Shown: in pieces, positions 14,975 to 21,754 of the stretch
Numbering within the stretch: the first letter of the stretch is position 1
How the letters are laid out: each line of letters begins with the position of its first letter
Origin: Patescibacteria group bacterium
Lineage (GTDB): Bacteria > Patescibacteriota > Patescibacteriia > JAHIZJ01
Direction: 5' to 3'
Length of the DNA: 33,485 nucleotides
Assembly: GCA_018814765.1 (NCBI GenBank)
Contig: JAHIZJ010000031.1
Coordinates: 1-33,485, forward strand
Program-made: the position numbers and the translations under genes
The notes under the pieces: generated by a model
The model's database searches: none
Told to the model about the DNA's origin: nothing
Seen by the model: the letters and a program-made list of their open reading frames with translations, nothing else

Positions 14975-16789
14975 ATGTTAGACAAGCTATTCAACTCCTC
15001 CACCCGAGTAAAGGTATTAGAGCTTTTTTTCAATAATAAAGACAGGTCTTTTTATACTCAGGAAATTATTAAGAAAACCAAGACTGACCCTGCCAACACT
15101 CATCGTGAATTATTAAAGCTAACAAAGCTGGATATTTTATTGGAGTATAAAAAGGGACGAAAAGTGTTTCATTCACTTAATATTAAATCTCCTTATTACA
15201 GAGCATTATCTGAACTTTTTAAGGCACATATCAAGGATTCTTCAAAAGAGCGTTGGATTGTCATTGAAGAAATGCCTAGATATTATCCTATGATGGTTGC
15301 AGTTGCTTGGAATACCCATAGTGCAAATGCTTTATTCAAAAATCTAGGAATATCCAATCGTTTTTCAAAACTACTAGCTTTTTACCGTAATGATATGTGC
15401 TCTATCACAGTAATAAAAAGTGAGTTTAATAAAATTTCAAATGAGGTTTTAGAAAAAGCTATCAATGATCTTGCTTGGGGTAAAAAATATATTAAGTATT
15501 TAGAAAAACAACAAGACTATTTAATCTCTGAAACTGACAAATTGAAAAAAACTAATTTAGCAAGTCTTACAAAAAAACAGCTTTTTTCTCTCTTTAAATA
15601 TTACTATCAGGCATATAGTGATCTACATATGTGTCATTGGATACAAACAACCGTTGATTTTGGTGAAAATGTTTTATCAAATTATCTCATGGATTATTTA
15701 TCTAAGCTTGATAACGTAAAACAGAAATCACCAGGCGAGGTTTTTTCTATCCTTACATCTCCTACTAAAGATGGTAGCGGTGCCAAAGAAAATAAAGATC
15801 TTCTATATATTCTTCAATACATATATAAAAATGCTAAATTAAAGAATTATTTTAAGAATACTGAGACTCGTATAATTGTAAACGATCTATACAAAGTTGA
15901 TAAAACCCTACTAAAACTCATAGATTCTCACACAGAAAAGTATGGTTGGATCGGCTATGGTACCATTGGTCCGAGCTGGAACAATGATTACTTTATCGAT
16001 ATTTTATGTAGTCTGGTTAGGCAAAATACTGATCCTAAAAAGACATTAAAAGATTTGCATCGCAACAAAAAGAATTTATTACGTTCACAGTCTCATTTAG
16101 AGAAGTTATTAAAAATCGATATTACACATAAAAACTTATTTGCTTTTGCCAGAGACATTGTTTTTACAAAAGCAACTCGTAAGGACTCTATGTTTTACAG
16201 CTATTCCACAATTGAAAACCTATTCAAAGAAATTGGTAAAAGGTATTATCTTTCAACAATGCAAATACGTTTTATGTATCCAAACGAATTCAAAAGCTTA
16301 TTACTTACAAATAAATACTCCGCGTCAATATTGAATGAACGGATAAAACTAAGCCTACAATATTCTGTTGGTAAGCTTGAAAGTGATTTACTATTAGAAG
16401 GAGCCAAGGCTGATCGTTTCCTGAAAGCATTGAATTTCATTAAGGAAGATATTTCAAATATTGATACGCTAAATGGTGATTGTGCTTCACCGGGTCGTGC
16501 CAGAGGCAGAGTGGCAATAGTTAATATTCCTGCCGATATACAAAAACTGCAAAAGGGAGATATTCTGGTTTCGATAGCAACCCACCCTGACTTAATTCCT
16601 GCAATTAAGAAGGCTGGAGCTATAATTACAGACATTGGAGGAATTACCTGTCACGCTGCTATTGTATCTCGTGAACTAAACATTCCCTGCGTTATAGGAA
16701 CAAAATATTCTACAAAAGTATTGCGTGATGGAGACTTAGTTGATGTAGATGCTACTCATGGGAAAGTGACAGTAATAAAGAAAAAATAG
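14975..16789 (+). CDS. wHTH domain fused to a PEP-utilising swivel (phosphohistidine) domain
   Basis: A 604-residue protein from the ATG at 14975. A longer frame from 14861 is rejected because the promoter lies inside it and the wHTH begins at this Met. Residues 1-78 are a winged helix (MLDKLFNSSTRVKVLELFF) closely like the start of the regulator at 29767-30342. The middle (about 80-495) has the KYGWIGYGTIGPSW block (about 320-335) known from orphan PEP-synthase-like proteins. Residues 501-604 are a PEP-utilising mobile domain with GGITCHAAIVSRELNIPCVIGT, His560 being the expected phosphohistidine. No ATP-grasp nucleotide-binding domain and no PEP-binding TIM barrel are seen. It may be a regulator sensing phosphotransfer or a metabolite; this is inference. 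Confidence 0.8.
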   Translation: MLDKLFNSSTRVKVLELFFNNKDRSFYTQEIIKKTKTDPANTHRELLKLTKLDILLEYKKGRKVFHSLNIKSPYYRALSELFKAHIKDSSKERWIVIEEMPRYYPMMVAVAWNTHSANALFKNLGISNRFSKLLAFYRNDMCSITVIKSEFNKISNEVLEKAINDLAWGKKYIKYLEKQQDYLISETDKLKKTNLASLTKKQLFSLFKYYYQAYSDLHMCHWIQTTVDFGENVLSNYLMDYLSKLDNVKQKSPGEVFSILTSPTKDGSGAKENKDLLYILQYIYKNAKLKNYFKNTETRIIVNDLYKVDKTLLKLIDSHTEKYGWIGYGTIGPSWNNDYFIDILCSLVRQNTDPKKTLKDLHRNKKNLLRSQSHLEKLLKIDITHKNLFAFARDIVFTKATRKDSMFYSYSTIENLFKEIGKRYYLSTMQIRFMYPNEFKSLLLTNKYSASILNERIKLSLQYSVGKLESDLLLEGAKADRFLKALNFIKEDISNIDTLNGDCASPGRARGRVAIVNIPADIQKLQKGDILVSIATHPDLIPAIKKAGAIITDIGGITCHAAIVSRELNIPCVIGTKYSTKVLRDGDLVDVDATHGKVTVIKKK

Positions 16790-16800
16790 GTATTAAATAT

Positions 16801-16922
16801 ATTCAAAATTCGAAGCATGAATATCGAAGGAAATTCTAATGCTTTAATGTTAAATGTTCAATATTATATTTTTAAAGGAATTATTTTGATATTATAATTT
16901 TGTCATTCGTCATTCCTTCGGA
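16801..16922. repeat. Degenerate intergenic inverted repeat
   Basis: TCGAAGGAA (16824-16832) and TTCCTTCGGA (16913-16922) are inverted copies at the ends of an AT-rich stretch with several ATTC/GAAT words. It resembles worn dispersed repeats between genes. No gene is seen in 16790-17014. Confidence 0.4.
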
Positions 16923-16973
16923 TTTAGGATTTATATATTAGATAGTCATTTAATAATTTTAATTTATCACTAC

Positions 16974-17005
16974 AAAAAAACAGCGCACTTGGCTGTTTTT
17001 ATTTT
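16974..17005. terminator. Bidirectional terminator between convergent genes
   Basis: A CAGC/GCTG core extended by A/T pairs has a seven-base loop, with a T-rich tail on both strands (TTTTTATTTTT on plus, TTTTTTT on minus). It serves the wHTH-PEP gene and the L,D-transpeptidase gene. Confidence 0.75.
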
Positions 17006-17014
17006 TATTTAAAT

Positions 17015-18448
17015 CTAATATATAAATATTGGCGTACCTACACTGACTCGCTCAAAAACCACCTTTGATCCGGGTACTGGTAGTCTGACACATCCATGAG
17101 ATACTTTCAAACCCAGATGATTCTCGCCTTCATAATAAACCCCCCCGCCCCGCAAACGCCAGAATGGTAAACCGTGCAATCCATGACCTTGACTGGTAAA
17201 ACCCATCCAATTCGGCATCCAGAGCGCATAGGGTGCTGAGTATGCCAGAGGCGCTTTATTCATAATATGGTATGTCCCGGTTGGAGTATCCATGCCTGGT
17301 TTTCCGCTAGAGATTGTGTATTCAACTGTCTTTATACCATTCTCATAAAGCATTAACTTTTGTTCAGCAAGATTTACCTCAATATATTGTGGAATATCAA
17401 CGCGTCCTTCTGCAATTTGTTTGCTTGGCAAAGTAAATACTTCTGCGCTGGGGCTTCCCGTAACATTTGCAGCAGCAATATGAACGCCCCCTCGAAAATC
17501 TTCTTCATAGGCAAAAAAGCTTGGTCGGAGTTCTTTGCCATAAGCTTCATATGTTCTTACATGAGGACCACCTCCTGAATTAGCAGCTACAATTATTTCA
17601 TCAAAACCGTCACCATCAATATCCCCTCCAGTTAAATTAACCCCGCCTTTAAATGTTTCTGGAAAAGCTAAGAATTCTCCCAGAACAGTCTGATGTCTAT
17701 CATTTTTATATACTTTTACCAAGGCTTGATCATATGAGTTTACTCCCATGACTAGCTCTTCTTTTATTCCTCCATCAACATTTGCACAAGCAACTGAAAC
17801 ACCTCCCTGATGATTTTCTGAAAAAGGTCTATATTCAGTACCAGTATATTTTCCGTAGCGATTGAACACTCTTACATGAGGCTGGCTATTGTACCCTGTT
17901 CCCACAACTATTTCGTCCTGACCATTACCATCTGTGTCACATGCAGTTAAATGAACACCACCTCTATAATCGGTATGAAAAGCAAAAAATCCTGGATTAA
18001 ACTTTATATTTCCAAGACCGTCGAAAATTCTTATTTGAGGCCCACCTTTGAAACCAGGTGCTGTAATAATTTCATCGATACCATCACCATCCAGGTCTCC
18101 TGTTGTTACCTCAACGCCACCAGTAAAATTTTCAGGATAGGCATAGAAACTTTTTATGGCTGAGCCATCCAATCTAAAAATACGTATTTGAGGTCCACCC
18201 CCTGCCCCGGCACCTACAATGATCTCAGGAACACCATCACCACCCAAGTCACCAACTGCGACAGTCCCACCACCTTTGAATTCCTCGTCAAATACCAAAA
18301 AACTATTTTCTATTGCTAGAGACGTTGGATCAACAATTTTCAATAACGGTTCACGTGTTTGTTCCGCCTTAGTTTCTGTGGCAAATAAAAAAGTCGCACC
18401 TGTTAGAATGCTACTTACAATACTAAATAATATTAACTTGCGTAACAT
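17015..18448 (-). CDS. FG-GAP repeat protein with C-terminal L,D-transpeptidase (YkuD) domain
   Basis: A 477-residue exported enzyme. A signal peptide (about 1-28) is followed by six to seven FG-GAP/VCBS-like blades (about 45-365) with acidic loops DLDGDGIDE and DIDGDGFDE. Some blades have lost the acidic loop (NVDGGIKEE, NVTGSPSAE). Residues about 370-477 are an L,D-transpeptidase domain with the HGLHG segment and the catalytic SHGCVRL motif (H451, C453, R455). It should make 3-3 cross-links in peptidoglycan or attach proteins to it, using the propeller to bind the wall or a partner. The FG-GAP unit (GGVxVxxGDxDGDGxDEI, GGGPHVRxF) matches that of the NHL protein at 912-4163. It is monocistronic, with a promoter at 18608-18636 and a structured leader. 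Confidence 0.92.
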   Translation of the reverse strand: MLRKLILFSIVSSILTGATFLFATETKAEQTREPLLKIVDPTSLAIENSFLVFDEEFKGGGTVAVGDLGGDGVPEIIVGAGAGGGPQIRIFRLDGSAIKSFYAYPENFTGGVEVTTGDLDGDGIDEIITAPGFKGGPQIRIFDGLGNIKFNPGFFAFHTDYRGGVHLTACDTDGNGQDEIVVGTGYNSQPHVRVFNRYGKYTGTEYRPFSENHQGGVSVACANVDGGIKEELVMGVNSYDQALVKVYKNDRHQTVLGEFLAFPETFKGGVNLTGGDIDGDGFDEIIVAANSGGGPHVRTYEAYGKELRPSFFAYEEDFRGGVHIAAANVTGSPSAEVFTLPSKQIAEGRVDIPQYIEVNLAEQKLMLYENGIKTVEYTISSGKPGMDTPTGTYHIMNKAPLAYSAPYALWMPNWMGFTSQGHGLHGLPFWRLRGGGVYYEGENHLGLKVSHGCVRLPVPGSKVVFERVSVGTPIFIY

Positions 18449-18477
18449 TTTGTTTTTGTTTTTTACCTCAAATAGAA

Positions 18478-18584
18478 CTGGGTAGCGTGGAGAGAAATCG
18501 AGGAAATAAGGCTAGGCATCGCAGTCCCAGTGGCCTTTTGTAGGCCTTTGAGGCTAGTAAGACACCTAGCCTCTGTTTGTTTTT
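18478..18584. ncRNA. Structured leader or small RNA with alternative pairings
   Basis: As the 5' leader of the L,D-transpeptidase mRNA (about 150 bases), or as a plus-strand RNA, it forms three stems. On the plus strand the last stem, GAGGCTAG/CTAGCCTC, is followed by TGTTTGTTTTT, a terminator. GGCTAGG at 18510-18516 can pair instead with CCTAGCC at 18565-18571, excluding the terminator stem. It matches no riboswitch class that I recognise, and the active strand is uncertain. Confidence 0.4.
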
Positions 18585-18607
18585 ATTTTGATTTCCCTCT
18601 GATACTA

Positions 18608-18636
18608 ATATTAGCAGATTTTTCTGTCTTTGTCAA
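18608..18636 (-). promoter_or_regulatory. Promoter of the FG-GAP/L,D-transpeptidase gene
   Basis: On the minus strand, a perfect TTGACA (18636-18631) and TAATAT (18613-18608) are 17 bases apart, with a TGn extension before the -10. The -35 is the end of palindrome copy 2. Confidence 0.6.
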
Positions 18637-18668
18637 CCACGTCAGTCGCGACTGACATGGTCAATCCC
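18629..18668. repeat. 40-bp palindromic repeat, copy 2
   Basis: The core GTCAGTC-GC-GACTGAC is flanked by TTGAC words. It matches copy 1 (9234-9273) at 35 of 40 positions and has the same orientation relative to the gene it precedes. Confidence 0.8.
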
Positions 18669-18719
18669 TATTTACCCATTACATGCAATTGCCTAAGTTA
18701 GTTACATCATTCTTTCTTC

Positions 18720-18750
18720 ACGTCCCCGAAATTTCAAATTGCGGGGACGT
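18720..18750. repeat. Hairpin after the Nudix gene
   Basis: ACGTCCCCG and CGGGGACGT form a perfect nine-base-pair stem with a 13-base loop. It lies 21 bases after the operon end at 18771. There is no T tract on the minus side, so it may protect the mRNA end rather than terminate. Confidence 0.5.
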
Positions 18751-18770
18751 TTATCTACACTTATATATAT

Positions 18771-19280
18771 CTATATAACCAACTCTCGTAAATAACTTTT
18801 CATACTAGCAATAAATTTCTCAGGGTGCTTCTCTTGCTCATCAAGAAATTCCTTTTTTGTGAACCACTTTATTCTCACAACTTCATCTTTCTGAATTGTA
18901 AATTCTTTAATGTTTTTATTTGTGTTCAGTAAATACCATTGACAAAAATAATGATATTTTATTTTAATTTCTATTTTTGGTCCTTTGGTAAATTCTACTC
19001 CATTTATGCCCAACTCCTCATCAGCTTCTTTGTATATATTATCATCGTAACCTTCTCCTTCCTCGACCGTTCCCGCAACAGCCGGGCCCCATTTACCCGG
19101 ATCATGAGTTTTATTTGCATGACGCTTAGCTAATAATATTTCATCATTACTGTTAGTAATCCATAGGGCAGTTACACGATATATGTCGTTCTGATCAATC
19201 GTTGCAATGTCCTTTAAGCCAATAGGTTTATCATCTTTATCAACAATTATTATTCTTTTCATGTTAATGCCTTTAATCAT
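18771..19280 (-). CDS. Nudix hydrolase
   Basis: A 169-residue hydrolase of nucleoside-diphosphate-linked compounds. The Nudix box is nearly complete: GTVEEGE, then KEADEELGI (K replaces R; both metal-binding Glu kept). The segment RVTALWITNSNDEILLAKR and the long loop before the box resemble the IPP-isomerase-like/YfcD branch. It is the last gene of the NADAR operon. Its first ATG (19280) overlaps the hydrolase stop by 8 bases; a second ATG at 19262 with AAAGG seven bases upstream is an equally good start (MKRIIIVDKDD, 163 residues). The substrate cannot be told from sequence. Confidence 0.9.
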   Translation of the reverse strand: MIKGINMKRIIIVDKDDKPIGLKDIATIDQNDIYRVTALWITNSNDEILLAKRHANKTHDPGKWGPAVAGTVEEGEGYDDNIYKEADEELGINGVEFTKGPKIEIKIKYHYFCQWYLLNTNKNIKEFTIQKDEVVRIKWFTKKEFLDEQEKHPEKFIASMKSYLRELVI

Positions 19281-20058
19281 TAAAATGTTTTTTTATCCAA
19301 CTATCAAGATAATCCTTTACTTCATCTAAGGCCCCATCTTCTCTAAAGCAATGAGTAGCCCCCCTAATCATATGAAGTTCTTTTTGTCCTTTTAATTTCT
19401 CATATAACTTTTGCTGTACGGGCAGAGAAATATCGTCTTTGTCCCCTACTATTAGAACTACGGGCATATTAACTTTCTCTAGCTTATCCAACACATCATA
19501 TTCTAACATTTCTTCCATGAATGACCACGGTATCCTGATTGTTGTTCTCGGTTTTGATTTACTCTCTCTGGTTTGCCAACCGGACTTTTTCCAAGCAGCT
19601 AACTCTTCTTTTGGAAAGTATATGAACAATAATTCACCGGATACATTTGTGGCTATTGGTGCCAGGCCCTTTACAGCCTCGGGGTGTTTTTCAGCATACA
19701 AAATAGTACACAAGCCTCCCATACTATGCCCAGCCAGAAAAAACGGCTCCATATAAAAATCCTGTGACTTGGCCCAGTCAATAACATCTTCCAAGTCTTC
19801 AATCGACCCCTTTACTGATATATTTTCCACCTTGCCGTCACTCTCACCAATCGTATTTGTTGTATCAAGTCTGACGGTAGTGATATTATTCTTGTTAAAA
19901 GTTTCTGCAAAGCCTACTATATGGTTTTGCTCTTTAAATCCACCCAGACCATGCATGATAAAAGACAATCCTTTCGGATTATCAACTTCATCGACAATAA
20001 GTACTATGTTCTTATTATATCTGTTTTTAATTGAAATCTTTTTATGATTTTTTTCCAT
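19273..20058 (-). CDS. Alpha/beta hydrolase (serine hydrolase, Hydrolase_4-like)
   Basis: A 261-residue cytoplasmic serine hydrolase with the nucleophile elbow GHSMGG (S112), oxyanion region HGLGG (36-40), acid residue in GDKDD (about 206-209) and catalytic His in GATHCF (H236). The order and spacing are complete for an acyl-ester or peptide hydrolase of the monoglyceride-lipase/aminopeptidase type. The start overlaps the MazG-like stop by 17 bases and the stop overlaps the Nudix start, indicating translational coupling. The same pair, hydrolase then Nudix, is fused in one protein at 27559-29157, which suggests the two act together. Substrate unknown. Confidence 0.9.
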   Translation of the reverse strand: MEKNHKKISIKNRYNKNIVLIVDEVDNPKGLSFIMHGLGGFKEQNHIVGFAETFNKNNITTVRLDTTNTIGESDGKVENISVKGSIEDLEDVIDWAKSQDFYMEPFFLAGHSMGGLCTILYAEKHPEAVKGLAPIATNVSGELLFIYFPKEELAAWKKSGWQTRESKSKPRTTIRIPWSFMEEMLEYDVLDKLEKVNMPVVLIVGDKDDISLPVQQKLYEKLKGQKELHMIRGATHCFREDGALDEVKDYLDSWIKKHFND

Positions 20059-20440
20059 TCTTCCTGTAGTCTTTTTTTATACGCCAATAGTCAGAGTCTT
20101 CTCCTGTGCCAGGATCACCTTTAGAATCTTTACGCATGAGCTTAGCCGGATATTTCTTGTTCACATGATCAAGCTTTTCAAGAATTGCTTTTTCTGAATC
20201 GATGCCTAAAAGCACAGCCATTTCTATGGTGTATATAAGCACATCGGCTAGTTCTTTTTTTATCTCGTTTACTTTCTTTTTATCACGCTTAATATCTTTA
20301 AGCGGAAGGTTCTCCCATTGAAACAACTCTAATAGCTCTGCCCCTTCGATCATAATAGACTTGGCGATATCTGAAGGACGCAGATTGTCCCAGCCACGAT
20401 CTTTTAGGTGTTTGATGATTTTCTTTTCTATGTTCTTCAT
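20042..20440 (-). CDS. MazG-like nucleotide pyrophosphohydrolase
   Basis: A 132-residue all-alpha NTP pyrophosphatase of the MazG/RS21-C6 (dCTPase-like) type, converting (d)NTP to (d)NMP plus PPi. The metal-binding pattern is visible as IEGAELLELFQW followed by KKELADVLIYTIEMA (E-x2-E then E-x2-D), and the NKKYP segment is typical of the family. The ATG at 20440 is chosen: a longer frame starts at 20494 but would run 46 bases into the upstream Nudix gene, and the conserved helix begins right after this Met. It is the middle gene of the NADAR operon. A role in removing damaged or excess nucleotides is a family-based inference. Confidence 0.88.
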   Translation of the reverse strand: MKNIEKKIIKHLKDRGWDNLRPSDIAKSIMIEGAELLELFQWENLPLKDIKRDKKKVNEIKKELADVLIYTIEMAVLLGIDSEKAILEKLDHVNKKYPAKLMRKDSKGDPGTGEDSDYWRIKKDYRKNGKKS

Positions 20441-20448
20441 TAAATCTC

Positions 20449-20895
20449 TTAGTTGCGTATTTTCTGTATATATTCTTTTACGCCTTTTAACCATCCTCCA
20501 TTAAAATAATTTTCTGGTATAAAGTTTTTTATATCAACCCACTGATGTTCTATATGATTTTTACCAAGCATTACTTCTCCACTCAAATATTCCGCCTTAT
20601 ATCCAACGGCAAATATTCTTCGTTCGGCTTTTTCGCCAGATGATAAAACTTCTAAACGTTCGTGTCTCATAAAAACAATCGGAGCATCAATACGATAATC
20701 CAGTTCATCTCCCAGCTCTTCATTAATTTTTCTTTCAATAACCTGCTCCAATGGGGTTTCAAAATCATTGGGTTTCAAACGACCACCAGGAATATCCCAA
20801 CCATCGTTAAACCTATCCTTGGTGATCAGTAATTTACCTTTCTTGTTACGTAGAAAGACTTTTACTGCTACATAATATAGGTCTTTATTTTCCAT
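20449..20895 (-). CDS. Nudix hydrolase, divergent box
   Basis: A 148-residue Nudix protein (GWDIPGGRLKPNDFE, then ERKINEELG). The box departs from GX5EX7REUXEEXGU: there are extra residues before the helix, and the first Glu of REUXEE is Lys (RKINEE). The two following Glu residues, which bind metal, remain. GGW near the C-terminus and QWVDIKNF are usual for the fold. The start overlaps the NADAR stop by 11 bases. In the operon it could act on an NADAR product or another nucleotide; the substrate is unknown. Confidence 0.85.
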   Translation of the reverse strand: MENKDLYYVAVKVFLRNKKGKLLITKDRFNDGWDIPGGRLKPNDFETPLEQVIERKINEELGDELDYRIDAPIVFMRHERLEVLSSGEKAERRIFAVGYKAEYLSGEVMLGKNHIEHQWVDIKNFIPENYFNGGWLKGVKEYIQKIRN

Positions 20896-21367
20896 TTGTT
20901 GTTTGTTCTTTCCTTAATTCCATCCAAATTTTGCCAATCATATTCTTACCATCATTGTCTGGACCGTTCCCCCAAAAATTATCAACCGGAGAATTCTCTA
21001 TAATCTCTTTATTACCGGATCGCTGTAACGCTTTTTGTACATCATGATTTTGCTCAGCTTTTGCACGAAGAATTTCTTTCATAATGGCTACTTTCTGATC
21101 ATGCCATCCCTGTGGTATTTGATCTCTATGCTGCTTCCCTATTTGATTGGCTTTCTCCGGACTACGGGCTAAAAGTATTTGATTAGATATATCTTTATTA
21201 TGATTAAATTTTTTACATTGATAGGCATGTTCAGCGGTTGGAAAACTTATATTCCAAATATCTATCCTATGAGCTGAAAAATTGTCCAGTGGATGAAATG
21301 ACGGTGTAAAGAAAAAGATTGCTTTATTATTCTCTTTGTTGAGTCCCTCACTTGAATCTGAGTACAT
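20885..21367 (-). CDS. NADAR-family (YbiA-like) N-glycosidase
   Basis: A 160-residue member of the NADAR/DUF1768 family. Typical blocks are SFHPLDNFSAHRI, FPTAEHAYQCKKF, ARSPEKANQIGK, ILRAKAEQN, NSPVDNFWGNGPD and GKNMIGKIWMELR, in the usual order and length. Family members hydrolyse N-glycosidic bonds in damaged riboflavin intermediates (YbiA), and some remove ADP-ribose from modified bases. It is the first gene of a five-gene operon with two Nudix genes, a MazG-like gene and a hydrolase, all tied by overlaps or tiny gaps. A perfect TATAAT (21387-21382, minus) lies 15 bases upstream but without a clear -35. Confidence 0.9.
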   Translation of the reverse strand: MYSDSSEGLNKENNKAIFFFTPSFHPLDNFSAHRIDIWNISFPTAEHAYQCKKFNHNKDISNQILLARSPEKANQIGKQHRDQIPQGWHDQKVAIMKEILRAKAEQNHDVQKALQRSGNKEIIENSPVDNFWGNGPDNDGKNMIGKIWMELRKEQTTNGK

Positions 21368-21739
21368 GTTATTTAAGTCATATTATATACTAATTTATTT
21401 GTTGATTTTGTTTTTCAGAATACCATCCAATTTTTCAAACAATGTTACGCCCCAAACAAGTTTCTAAGCTTCTTGCACATTCTGCTAGCTTAATCATCCT
21501 AACACCAGATTTCTTTTTCAGTAATCCGGCAATTATAAAACGCCAACACCATTCGAAATGCCATTGGTCCACAACTGTTTTCCTTTTGTTTGTACAGTGG
21601 GACATTCATATACTTCAATTATACTTTTTAATTTTTAAATTGCTATACTCCATGACACTTCTTAAACTTCTTGCCACTACCATCCACCTTCGTACTCTGT
21701 ACTTCGGCGGATTCCACTCTTTCAGTATTTATTTAAAAG
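21368..21739. other. 372-bp gap with a peptidase remnant and a duplicated segment
   Basis: From left to right it holds an AT-rich upstream region of the NADAR operon with a TATAAT box, a broken C39-like peptidase (21435-21609), and copy 1 of the 105-bp SEC-C repeat (21650-21754). A plus-strand frame crossing it (21442-21762) is antisense to both and is not believed. Confidence 0.6.
21435..21609 (-). pseudogene. Remnant of a C39-like peptidase
   Basis: The minus strand from the ATG at 21609 reads MNVPLYKQKENSCGPMAF and RMVLAFYNCRITEKEIWC, then stops at 21499. This is the classic start of C39-like (bacteriocin-processing/papain-like) peptidases: VPxYxQ, then the catalytic CGPxAxRMVL block. A second frame then gives SGVRMIKLAECARSLE, the usual next block of the family, before a stop at 21435. 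The catalytic His and Asp regions are gone. It is therefore a frameshifted and truncated fragment of about 58 codons. Confidence 0.6.
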
Positions 21740-21754
21740 TTATTTTCCATGACA
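21650..21754 (-). repeat. 105-bp exact duplication, copy 1 (SEC-C 3' segment)
   Basis: This segment is identical to 23147-23251. It begins in the final CHGK-stop codons of the SEC-C protein gene and runs through the 3' region to a second C-H-G codon set that reads KVDGSGKKFKKCHG out of any complete gene. Confidence 0.9.

Larger units (their letters stand above)
18449..18770. other. 322-bp region: structured leader, promoter, repeat and hairpin
   Basis: No gene recognised. From left to right it holds stems CTGGG/CCCAG (18478/18526), GGCCT/AGGCC (18532/18542) and GAGGCTAG/CTAGCCTC (18550/18566), the promoter at 18608-18636, palindrome copy 2 (18629-18668) and a hairpin at 18720-18750. Confidence 0.6.

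Noticed and set aside
18449-18600. Known riboswitch (c-di-GMP, SAM or similar)
   Set aside because: Hairpins are present, but the conserved loop and core sequences of these classes could not be found on either strand.
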